Origin: Serripes groenlandicus
Lineage: Eukaryota; Mollusca; Bivalvia; Cardiida; Cardiidae
Assembly: GCA_031761405.1 (NCBI GenBank)
Contig: JASEVX010000114.1
Coordinates: forward strand, 554,098-618,097
Reading direction: 5' to 3'
DNA: 64,000 nucleotides
The notes beneath the pieces were generated by a model. That model was not told the DNA's origin, ran no database searches, and saw only the letters and a program-made list of their open reading frames with translations. Within the stretch, counting starts at the first letter, position 1. Every line of letters begins with the position of its first letter. The position numbers and the translations under genes are program-made. Shown here piece after piece: positions 40,213-53,700 of the stretch.

Positions 40213-42267
40213 AAACACAAAAATTGATCAAAAGCTTAATGTATCATCTTTAGAAGAAGAAATGAAACATTGTGGAACAGGTTTGCATTTTCTCAATAAA
40301 AGATGCTAAAGCATGAAGGAAATGGTTTTGCTGATGATATAACTGTACATTTTAAAATGTTATTCATCAATTACATGTTACTGGGTTGTAAATATACATC
40401 ACGATCATTTAACTCTTGGAGTATAATACTCCTTAATACAGATACCTGATTTGGAAACAAGTTAAAAAATGAAACAAACAAATGCGCGGTGCTCCAGGAA
40501 AACTATCGTTAGCGTAATTATCACATGTGTGACAAATGACAGACTAGGCATTTATGCTAAGGATCCGAATGGATACTGCATGCACAATGCGTTTATTCAG
40601 TAATAACAGACTGGCTCTTTATACATATTTACATATGCATAATAAGTTCATATACGTCATATCACATTGAAGGGATTCAAATATGGAAAAGGTTCTGTAT
40701 GCGATTATAAGCAACACACATTTATTAAACCAACCCTATCATATACGTCATATCACAGTGAAGGGATTCAAAATATAGAAAAGGTTCTGTATACGATTAT
40801 AAGCAACACACATTTATTAAACCAACCCTATCATATACGTCATATCACAGTGAATGGGTTCAAATATAGAAAAGGTTCTGTATGCGATTATAAGCAACAC
40901 ACATTTATTAAACCAACCCTATCATATACGTCATATCACAGTAAAGGAATTCAAATATAGAAAAGGTTTTAAATGCGATTATAAGCAACACACATTTATT
41001 AAACCAGCCCTATCATATGCGTCATATCACATTGAAGGAATTCAAATATAGAAACGGTTCTGTATGCGATTATAAGCAAGACACATTTATTAAACCAGCC
41101 CTATCTGGCTAATTTGCGAATATTGTGGATCCAGATTAGACTGCCTGGATGCGCGGACTGATATGGACATTCACTGGTCGCAAATTACCAACGGTTTGTA
41201 TTCGCGGAGCGTTGTCAAATTGTGTATAGTACTGTCTGTTCAGTTGGTAACGACGAGTGTTACCTGTATCAATCAAGGGGTCGTGAGCTCGATCCCCGGC
41301 AAGGTCATTGTTTCTTTTTGTTGATTGACAAATTAAAGGTATTTTCGAAAATCATCATTCTTCTTAAATAAATGGGCTAAAACTAATATATGTGGGAAGG
41401 TTGCTAACTTCCAGGAAAGAATGTAATGCGGAGTCCTGGTGCGACAAAGACGGGGTATATATAAGTTAGGTGAACACAATCCTGTTAAAGACGGCGTTAA
41501 ATACAAATGTTTCCAATTTAGTCACAATGTTGATAGGCATAAGCTCTCTGTCAAGTTTAATTTCAGCCGAGATAACCTACATGTAGTTATCTCGAGCGTA
41601 TGCATATTTTTGCATACATGTTTTTAAAGTCGTCTGCTGCATATTTCTTGCATCTGGGTTAGGGCTACATTGTAATAGTTCAGCACTTTTGTTCCGTGAT
41701 GTTTTCAAACTCTGGGGGCTGTATAAGTATATAAATATGTTTGTTTCTAGGGCAGGATTAAGTGATATACGGTCATTATGTCATTTCATTTTCAGAAAAC
41801 ATTTAAAGTATGCTTACCATCTGGTTAAAATTTAGTTACATCTATGTATATATAATGTCTTTCATTCAGATGAATTTAAATATTTTGGCAGCTTTGAATC
41901 AGACATCCTGGACTGAAATGAAAAGTCCATATATCTTGATAGTGAAAACCTGTCTGTTACTAAGGAAGGTTATCAGTTACAAAATGAAAGTGATATTTGA
42001 AACATAACATGATCTCTGCCTCCATAGTCCGTTGTACATGTATGTAAAAGTAACGCGTTAATATTTAATTCCAAATTACCGTATACTCAAATAATACTTA
42101 AACGGCAAGAAACGTTATTTGTTGATTTTCATAATAATGCTCATCTTGTGCTGAGCATTCTCTGTCCTTTAAAAATATATAGATGTATGGCATTTTAGAA
42201 TAATTTCGTCATGTGTTATAATGCCCAATTAAAGACGGTGCTGAGAGTAATCTTAGCACAAGAATAA
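40213..42267 (+). repeat. Repeat family A, copy A4 (duplication copy 2, second half)
   Basis: It continues directly from the MITE fragment without the 1.9-kb element of copy 1. It contains five 91-bp minisatellite units (about 40657-41100), the tRNA-like block (about 41225-41305) and the TATATATAAG segment. It ends at GCACAAGAATAA, where the satellite array begins. Confidence 0.9.
40657..41100 (+). repeat. 91-bp minisatellite, five units
   Basis: The units restart at CATATCACATTGAAGGGATT (40661), then near 40752, 40843, 40934 and 41025. One repeated 97-codon frame across them arises because 91 bases plus indels keeps stops out. It is not a gene. Confidence 0.9.
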
Positions 42268-42960
42268 CTAGAAAGGTTGTTTTTATGAAAAAACATATGT
42301 CTCCCCATTGCAGTTTGTCAATGACTATTAAAATATTGAAAAGGGGGAGATAACTTTGCAACGAAGTAGCCCAGAGTTATAATTCTTGCAAGGTGCACAA
42401 CTTCACATTGTCATCTATCTAAATTCCAAGTTTCAATAAATTCCTTCAAGTAGTTTCTGAGTTGTGCTCTGGACAAAGTTTACACTATTAAAATATTGAA
42501 CAAGGGGGAGATAACTCATAATTATTGCAAGGTGCACAACTTCACATTGCCATCTATCTATGTTCCAAGTTTCAATAAATTCCTTCAAGTAGTTTCTGAG
42601 TTCTGCTCTGGTCAAAGTTTACACTATTAAACTATTGAAGAAGGGGGAGATAACTCATAATTATTGCAAGGTGCACAACTTCACATTTCCATCTATCTAT
42701 GTTCCAAGTTTCAATAAATTCCTTCAAGTAGTTTCCGAGTTCTGCTCTGGACAAAGTTTACACTATTAAAATATTGAACAAGGGCAGATAACTTTGCAAC
42801 AAAGTAGCCCAGAGTTATAATTCTTGCAAGGTGCACAACTTCACATTGCCATCTATCTATGTTCCAAGTTTCAATCAATTACTTCAAGTAGTTTCCGAGT
42901 TCTGCTCTGGACAAACAAAAGTTAAGAAGAAGAAGAAGAAGAATAATAATAAGAATAAGA
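42268..42960. repeat. Head segment of the satellite array
   Basis: It begins CTAGAAAGGTTGTTTTTATG and then carries five ~139-bp units (about 42327-42920) with ACTATTAAAATATTGAA, GGGGGAGATAACT, GGTGCACAACTTCACATTGC and CCTTCAAGTAGTTTC, then GAA/AAT microsatellite. These units are related to the ~160-bp pair found in every later unit. The segment occurs once here and probably represents the original end of the element from which the array grew. Confidence 0.75.
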
Positions 42961-42969
42961 ACTAGAGAT

Positions 42970-42989
42970 TGTAACTGTAGCAACAGTTA
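42970..42989. repeat. Unit-start hairpin (first of 19)
   Basis: GTAACTGT-AGCA-ACAGTTAC is a perfect 8-bp stem with a 4-base loop, 8 bases inside the CTAG of the unit. It is preserved in every unit, including those with the CTAGATATTG variant. Confidence 0.9.
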
Positions 42990-43021
42990 CGAACGATTCC
43001 CTTGCCATTTTATTTAACAAT

Positions 43022-43675
43022 GGGAGATAACAGAAACGAGTATTTGGTCATGCGCTAATACACTTGCAAAAGTAGTACTACTTGATTAGGAACACATGTA
43101 CTAAGTTTCAAGTCTCTATCACTTGTCGTTTTTGAGTTATACAATTCCGAAAAATCGACCAATCAGAAACGAGTATTCGGTCATGCGCTAATACACTTGA
43201 GAAAGTAGAACTACTTGATTAGAAACACACGTACTAAGTTTCAAGTCACTATCACTTGTCGTTTTTGAGTTATACAAGTCCGAAAAATCGACCAATCAGA
43301 AGCGAGTAATCGGTCATGTGCAAAAACACATGAGAAAGTAATATCACTTGAGTGGGAACACTTGTACTAAGTTTCAAGTCTCTATCACTTGTGCTTTTTG
43401 AGTTATACATGTCCGAAAAATCGACCAATCAGAAACGAGTATTCGGTCATGCGCTAATTCACTTGAGAAAGTAGTACTACTTGATTAGAAACACATGTAC
43501 TAAGTTTCAAGTCTCTATCCCTAGTCGTTTGTGAGTTATACAAGTCCGAAAAATCGACCAATCAGAAGAGAGTATTCGGTCATGCTCAAATAAACATGAG
43601 AAAGTAGTATCACTTGATTGGGAACATTTGTACTAAATTTCAAGTCTCTATCACTTGTCGTTTTTGAGTTATACA
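43022..43675. repeat. Example block of ~133-bp monomers
   Basis: Five monomers run from the first AACGAGTATTTGGTCATGCG to GAGTTATACAAGCTC. Within a unit, neighbouring monomers differ more from each other than from the monomer at the same position in other units (for example the TCACTAGTCATTTTCGAG variant is always second to last). This is the definition of higher-order organisation. Confidence 0.9.
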
Positions 43676-45104
43676 AGCTCAAATCACCCAATTATTAAAA
43701 AAATGAAAAGGGGGAGATAACTTTGCAAAAAAGCGGCCCAGAGTTATAATTCTTGCATGTTGTACAACTGCACAGTGCCATCTATCTATGTTCCAAGTTT
43801 CAATAATATCTGACCATTCGTTCACAAGATATAGCTCTGACAAAAATTGATTAAAATGTTGAAAAAGGGGAGATAACTTTGCAAAAAAGTGGCTCAGAGT
43901 TATCATTCTTGAAAACTACACAAGTTCACATTGCCATCTATCTATGTTGCAAGTTTCGATCAATTCCATCAAGTAGTTTATGAGTATTGCTCTGGACAAA
44001 AATTTGGATAGCTGAAAGAGAATAATAATAATAACTAGAGATTGTAACTGTAGCAACAGTTACGAACGATTCCCTTGCCATTTTATTTAACAATGGGAGA
44101 TAACAGAAACGAGTATTTGGTCATGCGCTAATACACTTGCAAAAGTAGTACTACTTGATTAGGAACACATGTACTAAGTTTCAAGTCTCTATCACTTGTC
44201 GTTTTTGAGTTATACAATTCCGAAAAATCGACCAATCAGAAACGAGTATCCGGTCATGCGCTAATACACTTGAGAAAGTAGAACTACTTGATTAGAAACA
44301 CACGTACTAAGTTTCAAGTCACTATCACTTGTCGTTTTTGAGTTATACAAGTCCGAAAAATCGACCAATCAGAAGCGAGTAATCGGTCATGTGCAAATAC
44401 ACATGAGAAAGTAATATCACTTGAGTGGGAACACTTGTACTAAGTTTCAAGTCTCTATCACTTGTGCTTTTTGAGTTATACATGTCCGAAAAATCGACCA
44501 ATCAGAAACGAGTATTCGGTCATGCGCTAATTCACTTGAGAAAGTAGTACTACTTGATTAGAAACACATGTACTAAGTTTCAAGTCTCTATCACTAGTCG
44601 TTTGTGAGTTATACAAGTCCGAAAAATCGACCAATCAGAAGAGAGTATTCGGTCATGCTCAAATAAACATGAGAAAGTAGTAACACTTGATTGGGAACAT
44701 TTGTACTAAATTTCAAGTCTCTATCACTTGTCGTTTTTGAGTTATACAAGCTCAAATCAGCCAATTATTAAAAAAATGAAAAGGGGGAGATAACCTTGCA
44801 AAAAAGTGGCCCAGAGTTTTAATTCTTGCATGTTGTACAACTGCACAGTGCCATCTATCTATGTTCCAAGTTTCAATAATATCTGACCATTCGTTCACAA
44901 GATATAGCTCTGACAAAAATTGATTAAAATATTGAAAAAGGGGAGATAACTTTGCAAAAAAGTGGCTCAGAGTTATCATTCTTGAAAACTACACAAGTTC
45001 ACATTGCCATCTATCTATGTTGCAAGTTTCGATCAATTCCATGAAGTAGTTTATGAGTATTGCTCTGGACAAAAATTTGGATAGCTGAAAGAGAATAATA
45101 ATAA

Positions 45105-45150
45105 AAAACAATAGAAAAACAATACGATTCCCAACTCTGTTGGGGAATCG
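45105..45150. repeat. Hairpin cassette, single copy
   Basis: AACAATAGAAAAACAATACG leads into ATTCCCAACTCTGTTGGGGA and ATCGT. TACGATTCCCAAC pairs with GTTGGGGAATCGTA (13 bp, one bulged G, TCT loop). It sits between the (AAT)n tract and the CTAG of the next unit. Confidence 0.9.
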
Positions 45151-48100
45151 TAATAACTAGAGATTGTAACTGTAGCAACAGTTACGAACGATTCCCTTGC
45201 CATTTTATTGAACAAGGGCAGATAACACAATGGCCCAGAGTATTCGGTAATGCGCTAATACACTTGAGAAAGTACTACTACTTGATTAGGGACACATGTA
45301 CTAAGTTTCAAGTCTCTATCACTTGTGCTTTTTGAGTTATACATGTCCGAAAAATCGACCAATCAGAAACGAGTATTCGGTCATGCGCTAATACACATGC
45401 AAAAGTAGAACTACTTGATAAGAAACACATGTACTAAGTTTCAAGTCTCTATCACTTGTCGTTTTTGAGTTATACAAGTCCGAAAAATCGACCAATCAGA
45501 AACGAGTATTCGGTCATGCGCTAATACACATGCAAAAGTAGAACTACTTGATAAGAAACACATGTACTAAGTTTCAAGTCTCTATCACTTGTCGTTATTG
45601 AGTTATACAAGTCAGAAAAATCGACCAATCAGAAACGAGTATTCGGTCATGCTCTAATACACTTGAGAAAGTAGTACTACTGGATTAGAATCACATGTAA
45701 TAAGTTTCAAGTCTCTATCACTAGTCATTTTCGAGTTATACAAGTCCGAAAAATCGACCAATCAGAAACGATTATTCGGTCAAGCTCAAATACACATGAG
45801 AAAGAAGGTCACTTGATTGGGAACATTTGTACTAAGTTTCAAGTCTCTATCTCTTTTCGTTATCGAGTAATACAAGTTCAAATCACCCAATTATTAAAAA
45901 AATGAAAAAGGGGAGATAACTTTGCAAAAAAGTGGCCCAGAGTTATAATTATTGCATGTTGTACAACTGCACAGTGCCATCTATCTATGTTCCAAGTTTC
46001 AATAATATCTGACCATTCGTTCACAAGATATCGCTCTGACAAAAATTGATTAAAATATTGAAAAAGGGGAGATAACTTTGCAAAAAAGTGGCTCAGAGTT
46101 TTCATTCTTGAAAACTACACAAGTTCACATTGCCATCTATCTATGTTGAAAGTTTCGATCAATTCCATCAAGTAGTTTATGAGTATTGCTCTGGACAAAA
46201 ATTTGGATAGGAGAAAGAAAATAATAATAATAAGAAGAACTAGAGATTGTAACTGTAGCAACAGTTACGAACGATTCCCTTGCCATTGTATTGAACAAGG
46301 GCAGATAACACAATGGCCCAGAGTATTCGGTAATGCGCTAATACACTTGCGAAAGTACTACTACCTGATTAGGGACACATGTACTAAGTTTCAAGTCTCT
46401 ATCACTTGTCGTTTGTGAGTTATACAAGTCCGAAAAATCGACCAATCAGAAACGAGTATTCGGTCATGCGCTAATACACATGCAAAAATAGTACTACTTG
46501 ATAAGAAACACATGTACTAAGTTTCAAGTCTCTATCACTTGTCGTTTTTGAGTTATACAAGTCCGAAAAATCGACCAATCAGAAACGAGTATTCGGTCAT
46601 GCGCTAATACACATGCAAAAGTAGAACTACTTGATAAGAAACACATGTACTAAGTTTCAAGTCTCTATCACTTGTCGTTTTTGAGTTATACAAGTCAGAA
46701 AAATCGACCAATCAGAAACGAGTATTCGGTCATGCGCTAATACACTTGAGAAAGTAGTACTACTTGATTAGAATCACATGTACTAAGTTTCAAGTCTCTA
46801 TCACTAGTCATTTTCGAGTTATACAAGTCCGAAAAATCGACCAATCAGAAACGAGTATTCGGTCAAGCTGAAATACACATGAGAAAGTAGGTCACTTGAT
46901 TGGGAACATTTGTACTAAGTTTCAAGTCTCTATCTCTTTTCGTTATCGAGTTATACAAGTTCAAATCACCCAATTATTAAAAAAATGAAAAAGGGGAGAT
47001 AACTTTGCAAAAAAGTGGCCCAGAGTTATAATTCTTGCATGTTGTACAACTGCACAGTGCCATCTATCTATGTTCCAAGTTTCAATAATATCTGACCATT
47101 CGTTCACAAGATATGGCTCTGACAAAAATTGATTAAAATATTGAAAAAGGGGAGATAACTTTGCAAAAAAGTGGCTCAGAGTTATCATTCTTGAAAACTA
47201 CACAAGTTCACATTGCCATCTATCTATGTTGCAAGTTTCGATCAATTCCATCAAGTAGTTCATGAGTATTGCTCTGGACAAAAATTTGGATAGGAGAAAG
47301 AAAATAATAATAATAATAATAACTAGAGATTGTAACTGTAGCAACAGTTACGAACGATTCCCTTGCCATTTTATTGAACAAGGGCAGATAACACAATGGC
47401 CCAGAGTATTCGGTAATGCGCTAATACACTTGCGAAAGTACTACTACTTGATTAGGGACACATGTACTAAGTTTCAAGTCTCTATCACTTGTCGTTTTTG
47501 AGTTATACAAGTCCGAAAAATCGACCAATCAGAAACGAGTATTCGGTCATGCGCTAATACACATGCAAAAGTAGTACTACTTGATAAGAAACACATGTTC
47601 TAAGTTTCAAGTCTCTATCACTTGTCGTTTTTGAGTTATACAAGTCCGAAAAATCGACCAATCAGAAACGAGTATTCGGTCATGCGCTAATACACATGCA
47701 AAAGTAGAACTACTTGATAAGAAACACATGTACTAAGTTTCAAGTCTCTATCACTTGTTGTTTTTGAGTTATACAAGTCAGAAAAATCGACCAATCAGAA
47801 ACGAGTATTCGGTCATGCGCTAATACACTTGAGAAAGTAGTACTACTTGATTAGAATCACATGTACTAAGTTTCAAGTCTCTATCACTAGTCATTTTCGA
47901 GTTATACAAGTCCGAAAAATCGACCAATCAGAAACGAGTATTCGGTCAAGCTCAAATACACATGAGAAAGTAGGTCACTTGATTGGGAACATTTGTACTA
48001 AGTTTCAAGTCTCTATCTCTTTTCGTTATCGAGTTATACAAGTTCAAATCACCCAATTTTTAAAAAAATGAAAAAGGGGAGATAACTTTGCAAAAAAGTG

Positions 48101-50599
48101 GCCCAGAGTTATAATTCTTGCATGTTGTACAACTGCACCGTGCCATCTATCTATGTTCCAAGTTTCAATAATATCTGACCATTCGTTCACAAGATATCGC
48201 TCTGACAAAAATTGATTAAAATATTGAAAAAGGGGAGATAACTTTGCAAAAAAGTGGCTCAGAGTTCTCATTCTTGAAAACTACACAAGTTCACATTGCC
48301 ATCTATCTATGTTGCAAGTTTCGATCAATTCCATCAAGTAGTTTATGAGTATTGCTCTGGACAAATTTTTTGGATAGGAGAATAAAGAATAATAATAATA
48401 ATAAGAACTAGAGATTGTAACTGTAGCAACAGTTACGAACGATTCCCTTGCCATTGTATTGAACAAGGGCAGATAACACAATGGCCCAGAGTATTCGGTA
48501 ATGCGCTAATACACTTGCGAAAGTACTACTACCTGATTAGGGACACATGTACTAAGTTTCAAGTCTCTATCACTTGTCGTTTGTGAGTTATACAAGTCCG
48601 AAAAATCGACCAATCAGAAACGAGTATTCGGTCATGCGCTAATACACATGCAAAAATAGTACTACTTGATAAGAAACACATGTACTAAGTTTCAAGTCTC
48701 TATCACTTGTCGTTTTTGAGTTATACAAGTCCGAAAAATCGACCAATCAGAAACGAGTATTCGGTCATGCGCTAATACACATGCAAAAGTAGAACTACTT
48801 GATAAGAAACACATGTACTAAGTTTCAAGTCTCTATCACTTGTCGTTTTTGAGTTATACAAGTCAGAAAAATCGACCAATCAGAAACGAGTATTCGGTCA
48901 TGCGCTAATACACTTGAGAAAGTAGTACTACTTGATTAGAATCACATGTACTAAGTTTCAAGTCTCTATCACTAGTCATTTTCGAGTTATACAAGTCCGA
49001 AAAATCAACCAATCAGAAACGAGTATTCGGTCAAGCTGAAATACACATGAGAAAGTAGGTCACTTGATTGGGAACATTTGTACTAAGTTTCAAGTCTCTA
49101 TCTCTTTTCGTTATCGAGTTATACAAGTTCAAATCACCCAATTATTAAAAAAATGAAAAAGGGGAGATAACTTTGCAAAAAAGTGGCCCAGAGTTATAAT
49201 TCTTGCATGTTGTACAACTGCACAGTGCCATCTATCTATGTTCCAAGTTTCAATAATATCTGACCATTCGTTCACAAGATATGGCTCTGACAAAAATTGA
49301 TTAAAATATTGAAAAAGGGGAGATAACTTTGCATAAAAGTGGCTCAGAGTTATCATTCTTGAAAACTACACAAGTTCACATTGCCATCTATCTATGTTGC
49401 AAGTTTCGATCAATTCCATCAAGTAGTTCATGAGTATTGCTCTGGACAAAAATTTGGATAGGAGAAAGAAAATAATAATAATAATAATAATAAGAAGAAG
49501 AAGAAGAATAACTAGAGATTGTAACTGTAGCAACAGTTACGAACGATTCCCTTGCCATTTTATTGAACAAGGGCAGATAACACAATGGCCCAGAGTATTC
49601 GGTAATGCGCTAATACACTTGCGAAAGTACTACTACTTGATTAGGGACACATGTACTAAGTTTCAAGTCTCTATCACTTGTCGTTTTTGAGTTATACAAG
49701 TCCGAAAAATCGACCAATCAGAGACGAGTATTCGGTCATGCGCTAATACACATGCAAAAGTAGTACTACTTGATAAGAAACACATGTACTAAGTTTCAAG
49801 TCTCTATCACTTGTCGTTTTTGAGTTATACAAGTCCGAAAAATCGACCAATCAGAAACGAGTATTCGGTCATGCGCTAATACACATGCAAAAGTAGAACT
49901 ACTTGATAAGAAACACATGTACTAAGTTTCAAGTCTCTATCACTTGTCGTTTTTGAGTTATACAAGTCCGAAAAATCGACCAATCAGAAACGAGTATTCG
50001 GTCATGCGCTAATACACTTGAAAAAGTAGTACTACTTGATTAGAATCACATGTACTAAGTTTCAAGTCTCTATCACTAGTCATTTTCGAGTTATACAAGT
50101 CAGAAAAATCGACCAATCAGAAACGAGTATTCTGTCAAGCTCAAATACACATGAGAAAGTAGGTCACTTGATTGGGAACATTTGTACTAAGTTTCAAGTC
50201 TCTATCTCTTTTCGTTATCGAGTTATACAAGTTCAAATCACCCAATTATTAAAAAAATGAAAAAGGGGAGATAACTTTGCAAAAAAGTGGCCCAGAGTTA
50301 TAATTCTTGCATGTTGTACAACTGCACAGTGCCATCTATCTATGTTCCAAGTTTCAATAATATCTGACCATTCGTTCACAAGATATCGCTCTGACAAAAA
50401 TTGATTAAAATATTGAAAAAGGGGAGATAACTTTGCAAAAAAGTGGCTCAGAGTTATCATTCTTAAAAACTACACAAGGTCACATTGCCATATATCTATG
50501 TTGCAAGTTTCGATCAATTCCATCAAGTAGTTTATGAGTATTGCTCTGGACAAAAATTTGGATGAAAGAGAATAATAATAATAATAATAATAAGAAGAA

Positions 50600-50786
50600 G
50601 AAGAAAAAACAATAGAAAAACAATACGATTCCCAACTCTGTTGGGGAATCGTAATAATAAAAAACAGTAGAAAAACAATACGATTCCCAACTCTGTTGGG
50701 GAATCGTAATAAGAAGAAGAAGAAGAATAATAATAAAAAACAGTAGAAAAACAATACGATTCCCAACTCTGTTGGGGAATCGTAAC
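50600..50786. repeat. Hairpin cassette, three copies
   Basis: Three ~60-base cassettes are separated by AAT or AAG tracts, and the last hairpin is followed by AACTAGATATTG. The next unit is only 820 bases long. Confidence 0.9.
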
Positions 50787-53700
50787 TAGATATTGTAACT
50801 GTAGCAACAGTTACGAACGATTCCCTTGCCATTTTATTGAACAAGGGCAGATAACACAATGGCCCAGAGTATTCGGTAATGCGCTAATACACTTGTGAAA
50901 GTACTACTACTTGATTAGGGACACATGTACTAAGTTTCAAGTCTCTATCACTTGTCGTTTTTGAGTTATACAAGTCCGAAAAATCGACCAATCAGAAACG
51001 ACTATTCGGTCATGCGCTAATACACATGCAAAAGTAGTACTACTTGATAAGAAACACATGTACTAAGTTTCAAGTCTCTATCACTAGTCATTTTCGAGTT
51101 ATACAAGTCCGAAAAATCGACCAATCAGAAACGAGTATTCGGTCAAGCTCAAATACACATGAGAAAGTAGGTCACTTGATTGGGAACATTTGTACTAAGT
51201 TTCAAGTCTCTATCTCTTTTCGTTATCGAGTTATACAAGTTCAAATCACCCAATTATTAAAAAAATGAAAAAGGGGAGATAACTTTGCAAAAAAGTGGCC
51301 CAGAGTTATAATTCTTGCATGTTGTACAACTGCATAGTGCCATCTATCTATGTTCCAAGTTTCAATAATATCTGACCATTCGTTCACAAGATATCGCTCT
51401 GACAAAAATTGATTAAAATATTGAAAAAGGGGAGATTACTTTGCAAAAAAGTGGCTCAGAGTTATCATTCTTGAAAACTACACAAGTTCACATTGCCATC
51501 TATCTATGTTGCAAGTTTCGATCAATTCCATCTAGTAGTTTATGAGTATTGCTCTGGACAAAAATTTGGATAGGAGAAAGAAAATAATAATAATAATAAT
51601 AATAACTAGAGATTGTAACTGTAGCAACAGTTACGAACGATTCCCTTGCCATTTTATTGAACAAGGGCAGATAACACAATGGCCCAGAGTATTCGGTAAT
51701 GCGCTAATACACTTGCGAAAGTACTACTACTTGATTAGGGACACATGTACTAAGTTTCAAGTCTCTATCACTTGTCGTTTTTGAGTTATACAAGTCCGAA
51801 AAATCGACCAATCAGAAACGAGTATTCGGTCATGCGCTAATACACATGCAAAAGTAGTACTACTTGATAAGAAACACATGTTCTAAGTTTCAAGTCTCTA
51901 TCACTTGTCGTTTTTGAGTTATACAAGTCCGAAAAATCGACCAATCAGAAACGAGTATTCGGTCATGCGCTAATACACATGCAAAAGTAGAACTACTTGA
52001 TAAGAAACACATGTACTAAGTTTCAAGTCTCTATCACTTGTTGTTTTTGAGTTATACAAGTCAGAAAAATCGACCAATCAGAAACGAGTATTCGGTCATG
52101 CGCTAATACACTTGAGAAAGTAGTACTACTTGATTAGAATCACATGTACTAAGTTTCAAGTCTCTATCACTAGTCATTTTCGAGTTATACAAGTCCGAAA
52201 AATCGACCAATCAGAAACGAGTATTCGGTCAAGCTCAAATACACATGAGAAAGTAGGTCACTTGATTGGGAACATTTGTACTAAGTTTCAAGTCTCTATC
52301 TCTTTTCGTTATCGAGTTATACAAGTTCAAATCACCCAATTTTTAAAAAAATGAAAAAGGGGAGATAACTTTGCAAAAAAGTGGCCCAGAGTTATAATTC
52401 TTGCATGTTGTACAACTGCACCGTGCCATCTATCTATGTTCCAAGTTTCAATAATATCTGACCATTCGTTCACAAGATATCGCTCTGACAAAAATTGATT
52501 AAAATATTGAAAAAGGGGAGATAACTTTGCAAAAAAGTGGCTCAGAGTTCTCATTCTTGAAAACTACACAAGTTCACATTGCCATCTATCTATGTTGCAA
52601 GTTTCGATCAATTCCATCAAGTAGTTTATGAGTATTGCTCTGGACAAATTTTTTGGATAGGAGAATAAAGAATAATAATAATAATAAGAACTAGAGATTG
52701 TAACTGTAGCAACAGTTACGAACGATTCCCTTGCCATTGTATTGAACAAGGGCAGATAACACAATGGCCCAGAGTATTCGGTAATGCGCTAATACACTTG
52801 CGAAAGTACTACTACCTGATTAGGGACACATGTACTAAGTTTCAAGTCTCTATCACTTGTCGTTTGTGAGTTATACAAGTCCGAAAAATCGACCAATCAG
52901 AAACGAGTATTCGGTCATGCGCTAATACACATGCAAAAATAGTACTACTTGATAAGAAACACATGTACTAAGTTTCAAGTCTCTATCACTTGTCGTTTTT
53001 GAGTTATACAAGTCCGAAAAATCGACCAATCAGAAACGAGTATTCGGTCATGCGCTAATACACATGCAAAAGTAGAACTACTTGATAAGAAACACATGTA
53101 CTAAGTTTCAAGTCTCTATCACTTGTCGTTTTTGAGTTATACAAGTCAGAAAAATCGACCAATCAGAAACGAGTATTCGGTCATGCGCTAATACACTTGA
53201 GAAAGTAGTACTACTTGATTAGAATCACATGTACTAAGTTTCAAGTCTCTATCACTAGTCATTTTCGAGTTATACAAGTCCGAAAAATCGACCAATCAGA
53301 AACGAGTATTCGGTCAAGCTGAAATACACATGAGAAAGTAGGTCACTTGATTGGGAACATTTGTACTAAGTTTCAAGTCTCTATCTCTTTTCGTTATCGA
53401 GTTATACAAGTTCAAATCACCCAATTATTAAAAAAATGAAAAAGGGGAGATAACTTTGCAAAAAAGTGGCCCAGAGTTATAATTCTTGCATGTTGTACAA
53501 CTGCACAGTGCCATCTATCTATGTTCCAAGTTTCAATAATATCTGACCATTCGTTCACAAGATATGGCTCTGACAAAAATTGATTAAAATATTGAAAAAG
53601 GGGAGATAACTTTGCAAAAAAGTGGCTCAGAGTTATCATTCTTGAAAACTACACAAGTTCACATTGCCATCTATCTATGTTGCAAGTTTCGATCAATTCC

